36,138 nucleotides of DNA from Methylocystaceae bacterium (GTDB taxonomy: Bacteria; Pseudomonadota; Alphaproteobacteria; Rhizobiales; Beijerinckiaceae): positions 58,960 to 95,097 of the forward strand of contig BJGJ01000001.1 of NCBI GenBank assembly GCA_014190435.1, written 5' to 3'. Below are positions 1 to 8,612 of the stretch, one piece after another. The notes under the pieces are model-generated. The model saw only the letters and a program-made list of their open reading frames with translations, searched no databases and was not told where the DNA came from. Every line of letters begins with the position of its first letter. Within the stretch, counting starts at the first letter, position 1. Position numbers and translations under genes: made by a program.

Positions 1-296
1 TAAGAAAAGGTTACCTGTACCCAGGTGAGGCCATAAAATGATGTTGAGCGAATATTTGTTACTTTAGGAACTGGATAAAGCGCTGTCTCCATCGGGATGG
101 TATAATATTTTTCCATCTCCTCAGCTGACAGGCCGGGAGACTGGGCGGTAATTTCGATTATGACTGGTGCTGGATTGGGATAGGCTTCAATATTAAGTTT
201 AAAGAACGCGGCGATGCCAACGCCAATGAAAACAAGGACGCCGATGACAACGATTGATCTTTTTGTTAAACCAAACTCAAGTAGCGTCTTTAACAA
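1..296 (-). CDS. Heavy-metal-type RND efflux permease, N-terminus only
   Basis: This gene enters from the left edge; only about 98 N-terminal residues are present. The start is a TTG at 294-296, supported by a GGAG ribosome site at 303-306 with 6 nt spacing. The protein opens with a short cytoplasmic segment (LLEFGLTKRS), then the first membrane helix (about residues 13-33). A periplasmic porter segment with NIEAYPNPAPV, SPGLSAEEME and IRSTSFYGL follows. This pattern is characteristic of the CusA/CzcA (HME-RND) branch, which exports metal ions by proton antiport in a tripartite pump. It begins 37 nt after the stop of the adaptor gene 334-1530, so the two are probably co-transcribed. Substrate cannot be inferred because the methionine or acidic residues in the transport helices lie outside the window. 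Confidence 0.85.
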   Translation of the reverse strand, partial: MLKTLLEFGLTKRSIVVIGVLVFIGVGIAAFFKLNIEAYPNPAPVIIEITAQSPGLSAEEMEKYYTIPMETALYPVPKVTNIRSTSFYGLTWVQVTFS

Positions 297-333
297 GTCT
301 TGCTCCAGTAAAAATTATTAAGACTTTGGCCGA

Positions 334-1530
334 TTATCTATTACGGCGCGCAAGTATTAACGCGCCATCTGAGACGACTTTCTCATTGACCGATAGTCCG
401 GAGAGTATTTGAACAAATTTATCCTTCGTTCCGCCGATTGTAACATGGCGTCTTGTGAAGATTCTTTTATCTTTGGTTACCCAAACAGAAAGTACCCCAT
501 TGCCTTCATGGTAAATAGCCGTTTCGGGTACGGCGGGAGATTTTGTTTCCTTGCCGACTTGAATGGTGAGTTCGGCAAACATCCCCGCGCGCAAGAGATG
601 TGTTGGATCTTCTAATTCACATCTGGCCATCAGTCGACGGCTTATGGGGTCTAGGGAAGCACCGACGACTGAAATAATCCCGTAAAAAATCGCATTGGGC
701 AAGGCGCTTATTTGTGCTTCAACTGTCTGACCTACTGTGATCATTGGCACTTGTTCTTCAACAATATTTGCAACAAGCCACATCGTAGAAGTGTCGGCAA
801 TTGTGTAAGGCGCTGGCGCAGCGCCAGGCTGCACATAAATCCCAGGTGCCGCTGAGCGAGAAATAACTGTTCCAGATATGGGACTGCGCATGACAAGTGT
901 AGAGTCGGCATGTCTTTCGTTTATAATTTTATCAATTTCTTCGTTTGTCTTGCCAAAAATAAGAACATTATTTTTTGCTGTTTCAATAGTACCCTCAGCG
1001 GTTTGCTGATCTGAAATAGTTTGATCAGTCGCCATTTGAGAAATGCCGCCAATTTTTAACAAGGCTCTGGCGCGCGCAAGATTTTTTGACTGTAGAACGC
1101 TCACGCTTGCAGCTGAAATCAGGGCATTTTCTGCAGCTAAAAGGTCAGGACTTTGCATTGAGAAAAGAAACTGCTCCCTTTCAACGCGATCGCCAATATT
1201 GGCGTAAGATTCAATAATTCGGCCTGGGTAATGAGCAAAGACGTCGACCGTTCTATTTTGATTGTAGTCTACGCCGCCAACAGTATGAACCTCTTTTACA
1301 AATTCCTGTTCAGTGACGAGAGCTAATTGCAGTCGCGCTGCCTGAGCATCCTCGAGTTCAATGATAGATTCGCTTGGTCGCTTTGGTAATCTTTTAATTA
1401 AATCTGGATGTTGATAGAGTGGACCGCTGAAGGCAAACCATAAAACAATTAATGCAAGTAGACCCGCAAAAACTGACATCACGACTAGCAGTCGATTATC
1501 GAAACGCTCCCAGGGCCGAATCGGTGGCAT
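334..1530 (-). CDS. RND efflux periplasmic adaptor subunit (CusB/HlyD-type), copy 1
   Basis: Membrane-fusion protein of about 398 residues that would bridge the RND permease to an outer-membrane channel in the periplasm. An N-terminal membrane anchor (about residues 17-37 from the ATG) is followed by the lipoyl/barrel-sandwich part (YPGRIIESYANIGDRVE), an alpha-helical hairpin (SPDLLAAENAL to GKTNEEIDKII), the second half of the barrel (SPISGTVISRSAAPG) and the beta-barrel and membrane-proximal domains (TSTMWLVANIVEEQ, LLRAGMFAELTIQVG). The start is uncertain: ATG at 1530 and an in-frame TTG at 1539 are both open and neither has a strong ribosome site. It is clearly paralogous to the next gene upstream (1766-2995) and lies 37 nt ahead of the RND permease. 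No histidine- or methionine-rich metal-binding segment is apparent. Confidence 0.9.
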   Translation of the reverse strand: MPPIRPWERFDNRLLVVMSVFAGLLALIVLWFAFSGPLYQHPDLIKRLPKRPSESIIELEDAQAARLQLALVTEQEFVKEVHTVGGVDYNQNRTVDVFAHYPGRIIESYANIGDRVEREQFLFSMQSPDLLAAENALISAASVSVLQSKNLARARALLKIGGISQMATDQTISDQQTAEGTIETAKNNVLIFGKTNEEIDKIINERHADSTLVMRSPISGTVISRSAAPGIYVQPGAAPAPYTIADTSTMWLVANIVEEQVPMITVGQTVEAQISALPNAIFYGIISVVGASLDPISRRLMARCELEDPTHLLRAGMFAELTIQVGKETKSPAVPETAIYHEGNGVLSVWVTKDKRIFTRRHVTIGGTKDKFVQILSGLSVNEKVVSDGALILARRNR

Positions 1531-1675
1531 AGAACCCAAAAAGTTTGTTAAATGATCAAAATTTCTACAATAGTTTAGTTATTTATAAAAGCGAAGACCG
1601 GGGGGTTGCTAACATTTCTTTCGCGCCTCAACAATAAATTACCTCACTTTTATGAATTTTTAAATAAAATCTAGA

Positions 1676-1689
1676 TAATGGATCCATTA
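1676..1689. repeat. Perfect 14-bp palindrome between the two adaptor genes
   Basis: TAATGGATCCATTA reads identically on both strands. It lies in the 226-bp AT-rich gap between the two adaptor genes, about 145 bp before the start of copy 1. Its position suits an operator for copy 1 and the permease, but no regulator gene is adjacent and the match could be chance in AT-rich DNA. Confidence 0.3.
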
Positions 1690-1765
1690 AGAGTTCGCTT
1701 TCTTTCAAATATTAAAGGTGGGTTTCAACTCAATAAGCTTTGCAAAAGTTTTTACAATCTACGGA

Positions 1766-2995
1766 TCAATCAAGCGCATTAATTGAAACTTGGTTGCTGA
1801 GGAAAATTGCCCCATCGCTCACAATCTCTTCGCCCAATTCCAGTCCGGATAATATCTGAACAAACTCGCTTTCTCTCTGTCCAATTTGAATTGTTCTGCG
1901 AACAAAATGCTTGTGGTCTGATGTCACCCATGCTGAGTAATTGCCATTGCTTTCGCGCACCACGCCGTTTTGGTGAATTGCAGTAGAGCGGACAGGATCC
2001 TTGATCTGGACATTAAATTTTGAAAACATGCCAGCCCGTAGCAAATGGTCTGGATCTGCAATCTCGCATCGCGCAAAAACACGACGTGTATTGGGATCTA
2101 TATCTGTACCAATAACAATGATCTTGCCGGTAAATATTTTGTCAGGATAGGCCGCCACGCTTGCCGTTACCTCTTGTCCAATTTTCAAAAGCGGCGCGTC
2201 ATTTTCAACAACATTAGCCACCATCCACATTGTCGAGGTGTCTGCTATTGTAAAGGGCGCTGGAGCAACGCCAGGTTGTACCCAGGCGCCAGGTTCGGCA
2301 TTGCGATCTGCTACAATTCCCGTAATTGGGCTGCTGACTGATAGTTCTGGGTCTGATCTACGTTCAGAGATTATTTTATCGATTTCGGCTTCAGTTTTAC
2401 CAAAAATACGCACATTGTCTCGAGCGACCTTCATCGAGCCTTCGGCCGACTGTTGATCTGAGGTAACTTGGTCCGCTTGTTGTTGAGAGATGGCGTTGCT
2501 TTTAACCAGTGTTTTAGCTCGTTCGAGGTTTTTTCTCTGGAGAACGCTTGTGCCTGACAGCGTGATGAGATTTGAGATAGCTGCAAGAAGGTCAGGACTT
2601 TCTATAGTAAAGAGAAGCTCGCCTTCTTTTATAAAATCTCCAAGATTTGGCTGCGCTGCTAAAATGCGTCCTTGGTATTGAGGAAAGACAGTGACAAGTT
2701 TATTTTGATTAAATTCAATTGTGCCGACCGAGCGTCTGGTTTGCAGAAAGTCTTGTTGGCTCACTTTCACTAACTTTATTGTCGCGAGCTGCGTTTCATT
2801 AAGTTGGATTATGATCGGCGTTGAGCTTTTTGACGCTGCAGCCCGACGATCATTCACAGTCTGATGCGGCACAGTGGTTAAAAGGAGCCAGATCGCAGCA
2901 AGAAAAATCAAGATTCCAAGGGCTGTTGGGGCCTTGCGAATCGACTTCAATTGGGCCCGGAGACGGGTCACAAAGAACTCCTTGATTTCAAGCAT
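1766..2995 (-). CDS. RND efflux periplasmic adaptor subunit (CusB/HlyD-type), copy 2
   Basis: Second membrane-fusion protein, 409 residues, ATG start. It has one N-terminal membrane helix (about residues 27-44, TALGILIFLAAIWLLLTT) and the same domain order as copy 1: YQGRILAAQPNLGDF, SPDLLAAISNL, GKTEAEIDKIISERR, SPITGIVADRNAEPG, TIADTSTMWMVANVVEND, LLRAGMFSKFNVQI and EFVQILSGLELGEEIVSDGA. Many blocks match copy 1 almost word for word, so the pair arose by duplication. It is divergent from the outer-membrane factor at 3237; the 241-bp gap between them should carry promoters for both directions. One permease with two adaptors recalls the TriAB-TriC pump of Pseudomonas, where both adaptors are needed. 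Whether that applies here is inference. Confidence 0.9.
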   Translation of the reverse strand: MLEIKEFFVTRLRAQLKSIRKAPTALGILIFLAAIWLLLTTVPHQTVNDRRAAASKSSTPIIIQLNETQLATIKLVKVSQQDFLQTRRSVGTIEFNQNKLVTVFPQYQGRILAAQPNLGDFIKEGELLFTIESPDLLAAISNLITLSGTSVLQRKNLERAKTLVKSNAISQQQADQVTSDQQSAEGSMKVARDNVRIFGKTEAEIDKIISERRSDPELSVSSPITGIVADRNAEPGAWVQPGVAPAPFTIADTSTMWMVANVVENDAPLLKIGQEVTASVAAYPDKIFTGKIIVIGTDIDPNTRRVFARCEIADPDHLLRAGMFSKFNVQIKDPVRSTAIHQNGVVRESNGNYSAWVTSDHKHFVRRTIQIGQRESEFVQILSGLELGEEIVSDGAIFLSNQVSINALD

Positions 2996-3204
2996 AACCA
3001 GTTTCTAATGCGCCTAATAAGGTCCGTCAAAATGATTTTACCCACAGGAATTTTGCAACAGTTTTATGAACTTGGGTATGTAGACCTCAAAGTGCTAGCT
3101 GGCTGACTTATAGTTATTTATCCAAACATCGATTCGAGTAAAGCATTTTGTTTTCATTCACAAGACTGAGCAAAGGTAGGTCGTCCTGACATGTTCATCG
3201 GTTC

Positions 3205-3240
3205 ACACGCTGATTATTAAATAAACGACGATTAGCGTGT
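3205..3240 (+). promoter_or_regulatory. Inverted repeat overlapping the start of the outer-membrane factor gene
   Basis: ACACGCTGAT (3205-3214) is an inverted copy of ATTAGCGTGT (3231-3240), with one mismatch that would be a G-U pair in RNA and a 16-nt spacer. The right arm contains the GTG at 3237 that opens the longest frame. It could be a DNA operator or an RNA hairpin hiding that start. If it is an operator, the true start of the downstream gene lies further in. Confidence 0.35.
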
Positions 3241-5018
3241 TAAAGCTTTTAGATAAAAATCCTTTATTAAGCCTTCTATCTCAGACTTTAAGTTTGAGGT
3301 TGGGAGCTTGCCAAAATTGCCTTGTCTTTTTTTGTATGGCTTTTGCTTTATCCGCTTGCGCTGTGGGACCAAACTTCGTTGCGCCAGAGCCACCAGATGT
3401 TGACCGATTTACAAAGGAAAATCTAAAAAAAATTGATAGTTCTAGAGGAGTTCTCTCCCTAGATGCAGGTAAAGACGTGCCAGAACGATGGTGGGAGACT
3501 TTTCATAATAAAAAACTAAATAAGATTATCATAAACGCGATTAATCATAATCAAACACTTGAAGCAGCAGAGGCCTCTATCCGGGTTGCTTATTTTAACG
3601 CTGAGGCCCAAAAAGGTTTTTTTCTACCCCAAATATCTTTATCGCCGGGCGGCAGCGCTAATCTAGATTCTAATAAATTTGCAAATATTGTTTTGAATCA
3701 AAAGTTACTCACGCAGAGTTATCCTAATCCAGCAAGCGTTTTAACTAATATCGCTGTGCCCGCGACAACCGCGATGCCACCGCCGTGGTCTTATCGCTTG
3801 ATCACGCCGGCTGCAAATCTTGCCTATACGCCTGATGCCTGGGGAAAAATCAGAAGAACTGTTGAGGCGCTTGAAGCCCAACAAGATATTGCGCGCTATC
3901 AATTAGAAGCAGCCTATTTGACGATGACCAGTAATGTTGCGCTGACAGCAATTATGGAAGCCTCTTTGCGCAGCCAATATGAAGCGATTGAGCGCGTAAT
4001 TGCGATTGAGTATGAAGGGCTTGAAATGATACGCTCGCAATTAAAAGTCGGCTGGGCTTCCGAGGCTGATGTATTAGCGCAAGAATCTTTGTACGCCCAG
4101 GCGAAACAGCTATTGCCGCCGCTTCAAAAGCAAATTGCGCTGGCGCGAAATCTGTTGACAGCTTTAGAGGGCGAATATTCAACAGCCCAATCATCTGATG
4201 TTTTTAAATTATCAGAATTACACCTACCTAGAAATATTCCTGTAAGCTTGCCTTCCAAGTTTGTAAGACAGCGGCCAGATGTTCGCGCAGCTGAAGCTAA
4301 CATGCATATGGCTGCGGCGCAGATTGGCATCGCCATTGGCGCGCGACTACCAGAATTTAATTTATCAGGCGCAGGAGGGGCCAGTTCTTACCATTTTGAA
4401 TATGTTTTTATGCCTGGAACCCAATTTTATAATATCTTAGGCGATGCTGCGACGCCGGTTTTTCAAGGATTTACTTTGTTAAATCAACAAAAGGCAGCAG
4501 AGGCGAGCTTTGATGAGGCCGCTGCGCTCTATCGCGGCACCGTGGTTCAAGCTTTCCAGGATGTAGCAGATATGTTGCGTTCATTGCAGGCAGATTCTGA
4601 GTCGGTTAAAGCTGCGCTCTATTCTGAAGAAGTCGCCCATCGGCAACTCGAGATATTGCGTGCAGAGTTAAAGATTGGCTCTGTAAGTATATTGATGCTG
4701 TTGAACGCGCAAAATAATTATATGATGGCAACAGTGTCGCGTATCCAGGCAGAGGGTAATCAACTTGCTGACGTAGCAGGTTTATTCATGGCGTTAGGCG
4801 GGGGCTGGAGCGACCAGATTTTGAAAAAACTTCCTGCTGATACTGAAGGTAAAAGATTTACTGATAGTGTTGAGGGGGTAAAGGGACCTGTAAATCCAGG
4901 TCTGCTGCCTGAATTTCCTAAAAATCCGCATCTCTTGCCTGATGGACATTGGAATCCGGATTTAACGCCTAAATGGCTGCAGGACACAGAGAGAGCGCAT
5001 TATTCGACGGCACAATAA
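3237..5018 (+). CDS. NodT/TolC-family outer-membrane efflux lipoprotein
   Basis: Outer-membrane channel that would complete the tripartite pump with the divergent adaptors and permease. The 593-residue frame begins at GTG 3237 without a clear ribosome site; the real start may lie slightly downstream. A hydrophobic signal segment leads to a lipobox (ALSAC, about residues 37-41) followed by AVGPNFVAPEPP, the hallmark of the NodT subfamily. Two outer-membrane-efflux repeats follow, with FFLPQISLSPGGSANL in the first and RPDVRAAEANMHMAAAQIG plus TPVFQGFTLLNQQKAAEA in the second. After the usual family end (LADVAGLFMALGGGW, about residue 524) there is a proline-rich tail of about 65 residues. A PII-family gene follows 96 bp downstream on the same strand. 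Confidence 0.92.
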   Translation: MLKLLDKNPLLSLLSQTLSLRLGACQNCLVFFCMAFALSACAVGPNFVAPEPPDVDRFTKENLKKIDSSRGVLSLDAGKDVPERWWETFHNKKLNKIIINAINHNQTLEAAEASIRVAYFNAEAQKGFFLPQISLSPGGSANLDSNKFANIVLNQKLLTQSYPNPASVLTNIAVPATTAMPPPWSYRLITPAANLAYTPDAWGKIRRTVEALEAQQDIARYQLEAAYLTMTSNVALTAIMEASLRSQYEAIERVIAIEYEGLEMIRSQLKVGWASEADVLAQESLYAQAKQLLPPLQKQIALARNLLTALEGEYSTAQSSDVFKLSELHLPRNIPVSLPSKFVRQRPDVRAAEANMHMAAAQIGIAIGARLPEFNLSGAGGASSYHFEYVFMPGTQFYNILGDAATPVFQGFTLLNQQKAAEASFDEAAALYRGTVVQAFQDVADMLRSLQADSESVKAALYSEEVAHRQLEILRAELKIGSVSILMLLNAQNNYMMATVSRIQAEGNQLADVAGLFMALGGGWSDQILKKLPADTEGKRFTDSVEGVKGPVNPGLLPEFPKNPHLLPDGHWNPDLTPKWLQDTERAHYSTAQ

Positions 5019-5114
5019 GAAAATCTCTTTGTTGCTATTTATATATTATCTTTATTGATAGACATGTTGGTAAAATAGTTACTTAGGTAAAGCTGTGGCG
5101 TTGAGGAAAACGAA

Positions 5115-5453
5115 ATGAAATTAGTTGTTGGCATTATTAAGCCTTTTCGATTGAATGCAGTGCATAATGCGTTGCATTCGCTGGGCGTTCCAGGCGTTAC
5201 GGTCTATGAAGCTAAAGGGCATGGACATCAGAAAGGTCATTCAGATATTTATGGCTCTGTTGAATATGTCGCCGAATTTATCCCAAAATTGCGCATTGAA
5301 GTCGTTGTTCCAGATGATATGGCTCCCTTCGCGGTCCAAGCAATTATGGGTGGGGCGCGCACGGGACAAAGCGGCGACGGCAAGATTTATGTCCAATCGC
5401 TCGACGAATTTATCAAGATAAGAACGGGAGAAATTGGTAGGGCGGCATTGTAA
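5115..5453 (+). CDS. PII-family signal transduction protein linked to an efflux cluster
   Basis: Full-length PII protein of 112 residues with a GAGG ribosome site just before the ATG. Canonical features are the IIKPF start, Gln39-Lys40-Gly41, Tyr46, Tyr51 (the uridylylation site in E. coli GlnB), Lys58, the GDGKIYV block with Lys90, and RTGE with Arg103. Departures from GlnB are Arg38 to His, Arg47 to Gly with an altered T-loop tip (YGSVEY instead of YRGAEY), Lys85 to Gln and Arg101 to Lys. PII proteins sense ATP/ADP and 2-oxoglutarate and bind partners through the T-loop. No amtB or glnA is nearby; the neighbours are efflux genes. A PII subgroup linked to metal RND pumps has been described in proteobacteria, so this is probably not the housekeeping glnB or glnK. 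A role in controlling the pump is inference. Confidence 0.85.
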   Translation: MKLVVGIIKPFRLNAVHNALHSLGVPGVTVYEAKGHGHQKGHSDIYGSVEYVAEFIPKLRIEVVVPDDMAPFAVQAIMGGARTGQSGDGKIYVQSLDEFIKIRTGEIGRAAL

Positions 5454-5672
5454 TAATAAAATAATTTATTTAACGCCTCTATAGCGTGCGTTTAATTTTA
5501 TTTATGTCTGTTGAGCGCAGGGCTCGTTTTTTTTCGAGCAAAAACTTTTAAAATTAGGAATAGGTTTTTATTAAGGGCGAAGATTCGTGAAAACAGAAAA
5601 TTTTCGTGATATTTAATTTTTATATTAACATTCTTGCTTTCCTTCTTGTCCCTGTTATCCCATATCTAATCT

Positions 5673-8195
5673 ATGTCTCATCCGCCCGAGCAAAAATCAA
5701 CTAAAAAGCCTCTAAAAAAAACTCCTGCGCGGGCCTCTGGGTCAAAGGCGTCAAGACCGCAGTTAACGCCGCTTGAACCACATTTGGCGCAACTCCTCAA
5801 TCCTGCACTGGCGCCCGGCTTTAACGGAATTGACCCAGACATCGATGAGGCGGCCCTTGCGTCCTCCGGCGCAGCGCTCTCAGGGCCATCAGGAGTTACT
5901 GAAAAAAGTCTGGAGGAATTGTTAAGACTCGGCGATCCAAATTTGCGGGATGCGGAGCCATGGAAACCGCATCGACCCGATCGGCCGCCAAAGTCTGAGG
6001 GCGGGGTAAAATTTGAACTCGTCTCTGAATATAGCCCAAAAGGTGACCAGCCTACAGCTATCGCGGAGCTGGTTAAAGGCATTCAGGAAAATGAACAAGA
6101 TCAGGTTTTACTTGGTGTTACAGGTTCGGGCAAAACCTTTACGATGGCGAGCATCATTGCCGAAACCCAACGTCCCGGGCTCATTCTTGCGCCAAATAAA
6201 ACGCTGGCTGCACAACTTTACGGTGAGTTTAAAAGTTTTTTTCCTCATAATGCAGTAGAATATTTTGTTTCCTATTATGATTACTATCAGCCAGAAGCCT
6301 ATGTGCCGCGTTCAGATACATATATCGAAAAAGAATCATCCGTTAATGAGCAGATTGACCGGATGCGACATGCGGCTACGCGCGCGCTCCTTGAAAGAGA
6401 CGATGTAATCATCGTTGCGTCTGTCTCATGTATCTACGGCATAGGTTCAGTTGAAACCTACACGGCAATGACCTTTTCTATCCAGCTTTCTGAAAAGCTG
6501 GCACTGCGCCAACTCGTTACAGATCTCGTTGCGCTTCATTATCGTCGGGTTAATGGAGATTTCACCCGTGGATCATTTCGCGTGCGGGGCGACACAGTTG
6601 ATGTTTTTCCCGCCCATTATGAAGATCGAGCTTGGCGGATTAGTTTTTTTGGCGATGAGGTTGAATCGATCAGCGAGTTTGATCCTTTAACAGGTAAGAA
6701 AACTATCGATCTCGAATTTGTTAAAGTTTACGCTAATTCTCATTATGTAACACCGCGACCCACGCTTTTGCAGTCGATTAAGGCAATTAAAGATGAATTG
6801 CGCGTTAGATTAGAGGAATTTTATCGCTCGGGTCGTCTTGTTGAAGCTCAGCGCCTTGAGCAAAGAACGCGATTTGATATCGAAATGATGGAAGCGACGG
6901 GCTCATGCGCAGGTATTGAAAATTACTCACGTTATTTAACTGGCAGGAGACCGGGCGAACCGCCGCCCACATTGTTTGAATATTTGCCTGATAACGCCCT
7001 TGTTTTTGCAGACGAAAGTCACGTCTCCATTCCTCAAATCGGCGGCATGTATCGTGGCGATTTCCGTCGCAAAGCAACACTGGCGGAATATGGCTTTCGA
7101 TTGCCCTCTTGTATGGATAATCGACCACTGCGTTTTGAGGAGTGGGATGCGATGCGTCCGCAAACTGTTTCAGTATCAGCAACGCCTGGTCGTTGGGAGC
7201 TTGAGCAAACAGGAGGCGTTTTCGTTGAACAGGTTATTCGACCAACCGGTTTAATTGATCCGCCAGTGGAAATCCGTTCTGCGCGAACTCAGGTTGATGA
7301 TCTGCTTGATGAAGTGCGGAACACCGCGCAAATAGGCTATCGTACGCTTGTTACAGTGCTCACAAAGCGAATGGCGGAAGATTTAACAGAGTATTTTCAT
7401 GATAATGGCGTGCGGGTTCGCTATATGCACGCTGATATAGATACGCTTGAGCGTATAGAAATTATTCGTGACCTAAGATTGGGTGCCTTTGATATTCTCA
7501 TCGGTATTAATCTCCTACGTGAGGGATTAGATATCCCGGAGTGCGGATTAGTTGCGATACTGGACGCGGATAAGGAAGGCTTTTTGCGCTCTGAGACGTC
7601 TTTAGTACAAACTATTGGTCGGGCTGCGCGTAATATTGATGGCCGCGTTATTCTTTATGCTGATCAAATTACCGGTTCCATGCAGCGCGCTATGGATGAG
7701 ACCGAGCGCCGTCGCGCAAAGCAAGAAGCTTACAATATCGAAAACAATATTACGCCTGCCTCGATTAAGCGCGGTATTGCAGATATTCTTGGCGGCGTCG
7801 CTGAACAAGATCATGTCACGGTTGAAACGGGATATGACATTGCGCCTGGCCATAATTTAAATGCAACCCTTGCAGATCTTGAAAAGCGCATGAAGGAAGC
7901 CGCGGCTGATCTCGCTTTTGAAGAGGCGGCGCGCATTAGAGATGAGATCCAAAGATTACAGCGCATGGAGCTTTTGGCTGAGGCAAGTCCGCTGTTTGGA
8001 CGTTCTCGCGGCGGAATGTCCTCGACGAAGCCGGGGTCGCCAGGGGCGACCTCCACGCGCGCGCGTAGGCCAACGGACTCAGATATGGGCCCGCATAATT
8101 TTGGCGGCGGCGAAGCGCGCCCGCTAAACAAAATGGCTCCCCGCTCGACAGGCGGACGACCGGGCATCCCCACGGTGAAGAAAAAGCCAAAATAA
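5673..8195 (+). CDS. uvrB: Excinuclease ABC subunit B
   Basis: Damage-verification helicase of nucleotide excision repair; it receives DNA from UvrA and recruits UvrC, whose gene is also in this window. It is 840 residues against about 670 for E. coli. The first 110 or so residues are a low-complexity Lys/Ala/Pro-rich extension before the conserved core begins ([17 protein letters not shown]). Seen in order: Walker A GVTGSGKT (148-155), the beta-hairpin region ([20 protein letters not shown]), Walker B-type DESH, helicase motifs ([19 protein letters not shown]) and the C-terminal UVR domain ([19 protein letters not shown]). About 65 residues of basic Gly/Pro/Ser-rich tail follow. There is no obvious ribosome site before the ATG and no recognisable alphaproteobacterial SOS box upstream. 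Confidence 0.97.
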   Translation: MSHPPEQKSTKKPLKKTPARASGSKASRPQLTPLEPHLAQLLNPALAPGFNGIDPDIDEAALASSGAALSGPSGVTEKSLEELLRLGDPNLRDAEPWKPHRPDRPPKSEGGVKFELVSEYSPKGDQPTAIAELVKGIQENEQDQVLLGVTGSGKTFTMASIIAETQRPGLILAPNKTLAAQLYGEFKSFFPHNAVEYFVSYYDYYQPEAYVPRSDTYIEKESSVNEQIDRMRHAATRALLERDDVIIVASVSCIYGIGSVETYTAMTFSIQLSEKLALRQLVTDLVALHYRRVNGDFTRGSFRVRGDTVDVFPAHYEDRAWRISFFGDEVESISEFDPLTGKKTIDLEFVKVYANSHYVTPRPTLLQSIKAIKDELRVRLEEFYRSGRLVEAQRLEQRTRFDIEMMEATGSCAGIENYSRYLTGRRPGEPPPTLFEYLPDNALVFADESHVSIPQIGGMYRGDFRRKATLAEYGFRLPSCMDNRPLRFEEWDAMRPQTVSVSATPGRWELEQTGGVFVEQVIRPTGLIDPPVEIRSARTQVDDLLDEVRNTAQIGYRTLVTVLTKRMAEDLTEYFHDNGVRVRYMHADIDTLERIEIIRDLRLGAFDILIGINLLREGLDIPECGLVAILDADKEGFLRSETSLVQTIGRAARNIDGRVILYADQITGSMQRAMDETERRRAKQEAYNIENNITPASIKRGIADILGGVAEQDHVTVETGYDIAPGHNLNATLADLEKRMKEAAADLAFEEAARIRDEIQRLQRMELLAEASPLFGRSRGGMSSTKPGSPGATSTRARRPTDSDMGPHNFGGGEARPLNKMAPRSTGGRPGIPTVKKKPK

Positions 8196-8333
8196 TGGGG
8201 TTAAATACGGATTTTTTGCTTTTCTTCTTCCATTCGTCGCAGCGAGAGGGCTACACAAACCTCTCAATCTCGACTAGGGTCCGCCCCTAATCCGCTGTGC
8301 CCAGCTGGCAACGGCGCCTTTTGCTATTGCTAT

Positions 8334-8354
8334 GTCTGACGAAGGGCGTCAGAC
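8334..8354 (+). promoter_or_regulatory. Stem-loop in the infA leader
   Basis: A perfect 8-bp stem, GTCTGACG (8334-8341) with CGTCAGAC (8347-8354), closes a 5-nt loop AAGGG. The real ribosome site GAAGGGA (8359-8365) begins only 4 nt after the stem, and the hairpin carries the same GAAGGG string. Position and perfection suggest a translational control or mRNA-stability element for IF-1, but no function is known. Confidence 0.45.
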
Positions 8355-8369
8355 CTTTGAAGGGACCAC

Positions 8370-8588
8370 ATGGCCAAGGAAGAATTGCTCGAATTTCCAG
8401 GTATCGTGACAGAATTGCTGCCGAGCGCGATGTTTCGCGTTAAACTTGAGAATGAACATGAAATCGTCGCGCATACAGCGGGCAAAATGCGAAAAAATCG
8501 TATTCGCGTGCTAGAAGGCGACAAGGTTCTGGTTGAAATGACGCCCTATGATTTGACTAAGGGCCGCATTACCTATCGTTTCCGTTAA
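8370..8588 (+). CDS. infA: Translation initiation factor IF-1
   Basis: The 72-residue protein matches IF-1 in length and sequence throughout: an S1/OB-fold with [18 protein letters not shown] at the N-terminus, the central [19 protein letters not shown] and the ending [15 protein letters not shown]-1 binds the ribosomal A site with IF-2 and IF-3 during initiation. The ATG has a GAAGGGA ribosome site 4 nt upstream. The maf gene follows after 24 nt, so the two are probably co-transcribed. Confidence 0.98.
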   Translation: MAKEELLEFPGIVTELLPSAMFRVKLENEHEIVAHTAGKMRKNRIRVLEGDKVLVEMTPYDLTKGRITYRFR

Positions 8589-8612
8589 TTGTCTTAAGCG
8601 GAGCCGCTTGCT

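Noticed and set aside
409-615. Plus-strand ORF of 68 residues opposite adaptor copy 1
   Set aside because: It lies wholly inside a well-supported gene on the other strand and resembles no protein family.
5520-5550. GCTCG/CGAGC hairpin after the PII gene
   Set aside because: The stem is only 5 bp with the T-run in the loop and no T-run after it, so it is not a convincing terminator.
5454-5672. SOS (LexA) box upstream of uvrB and other repair genes
   Set aside because: No GTTC-N7-GTTC or GAAC-N7-GAAC spacing was found upstream of uvrB, uvrC, ung or ruvC.
5678-6082. 134-residue minus-strand ORF opposite uvrB
   Set aside because: Its composition mirrors the low-complexity N-terminus of uvrB; it is a shadow frame.
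8244-8265. GAGAGG/CCTCTC inverted repeat after uvrB
   Set aside because: A 6-bp stem with a 10-nt loop and no T-run; too weak to call a terminator.
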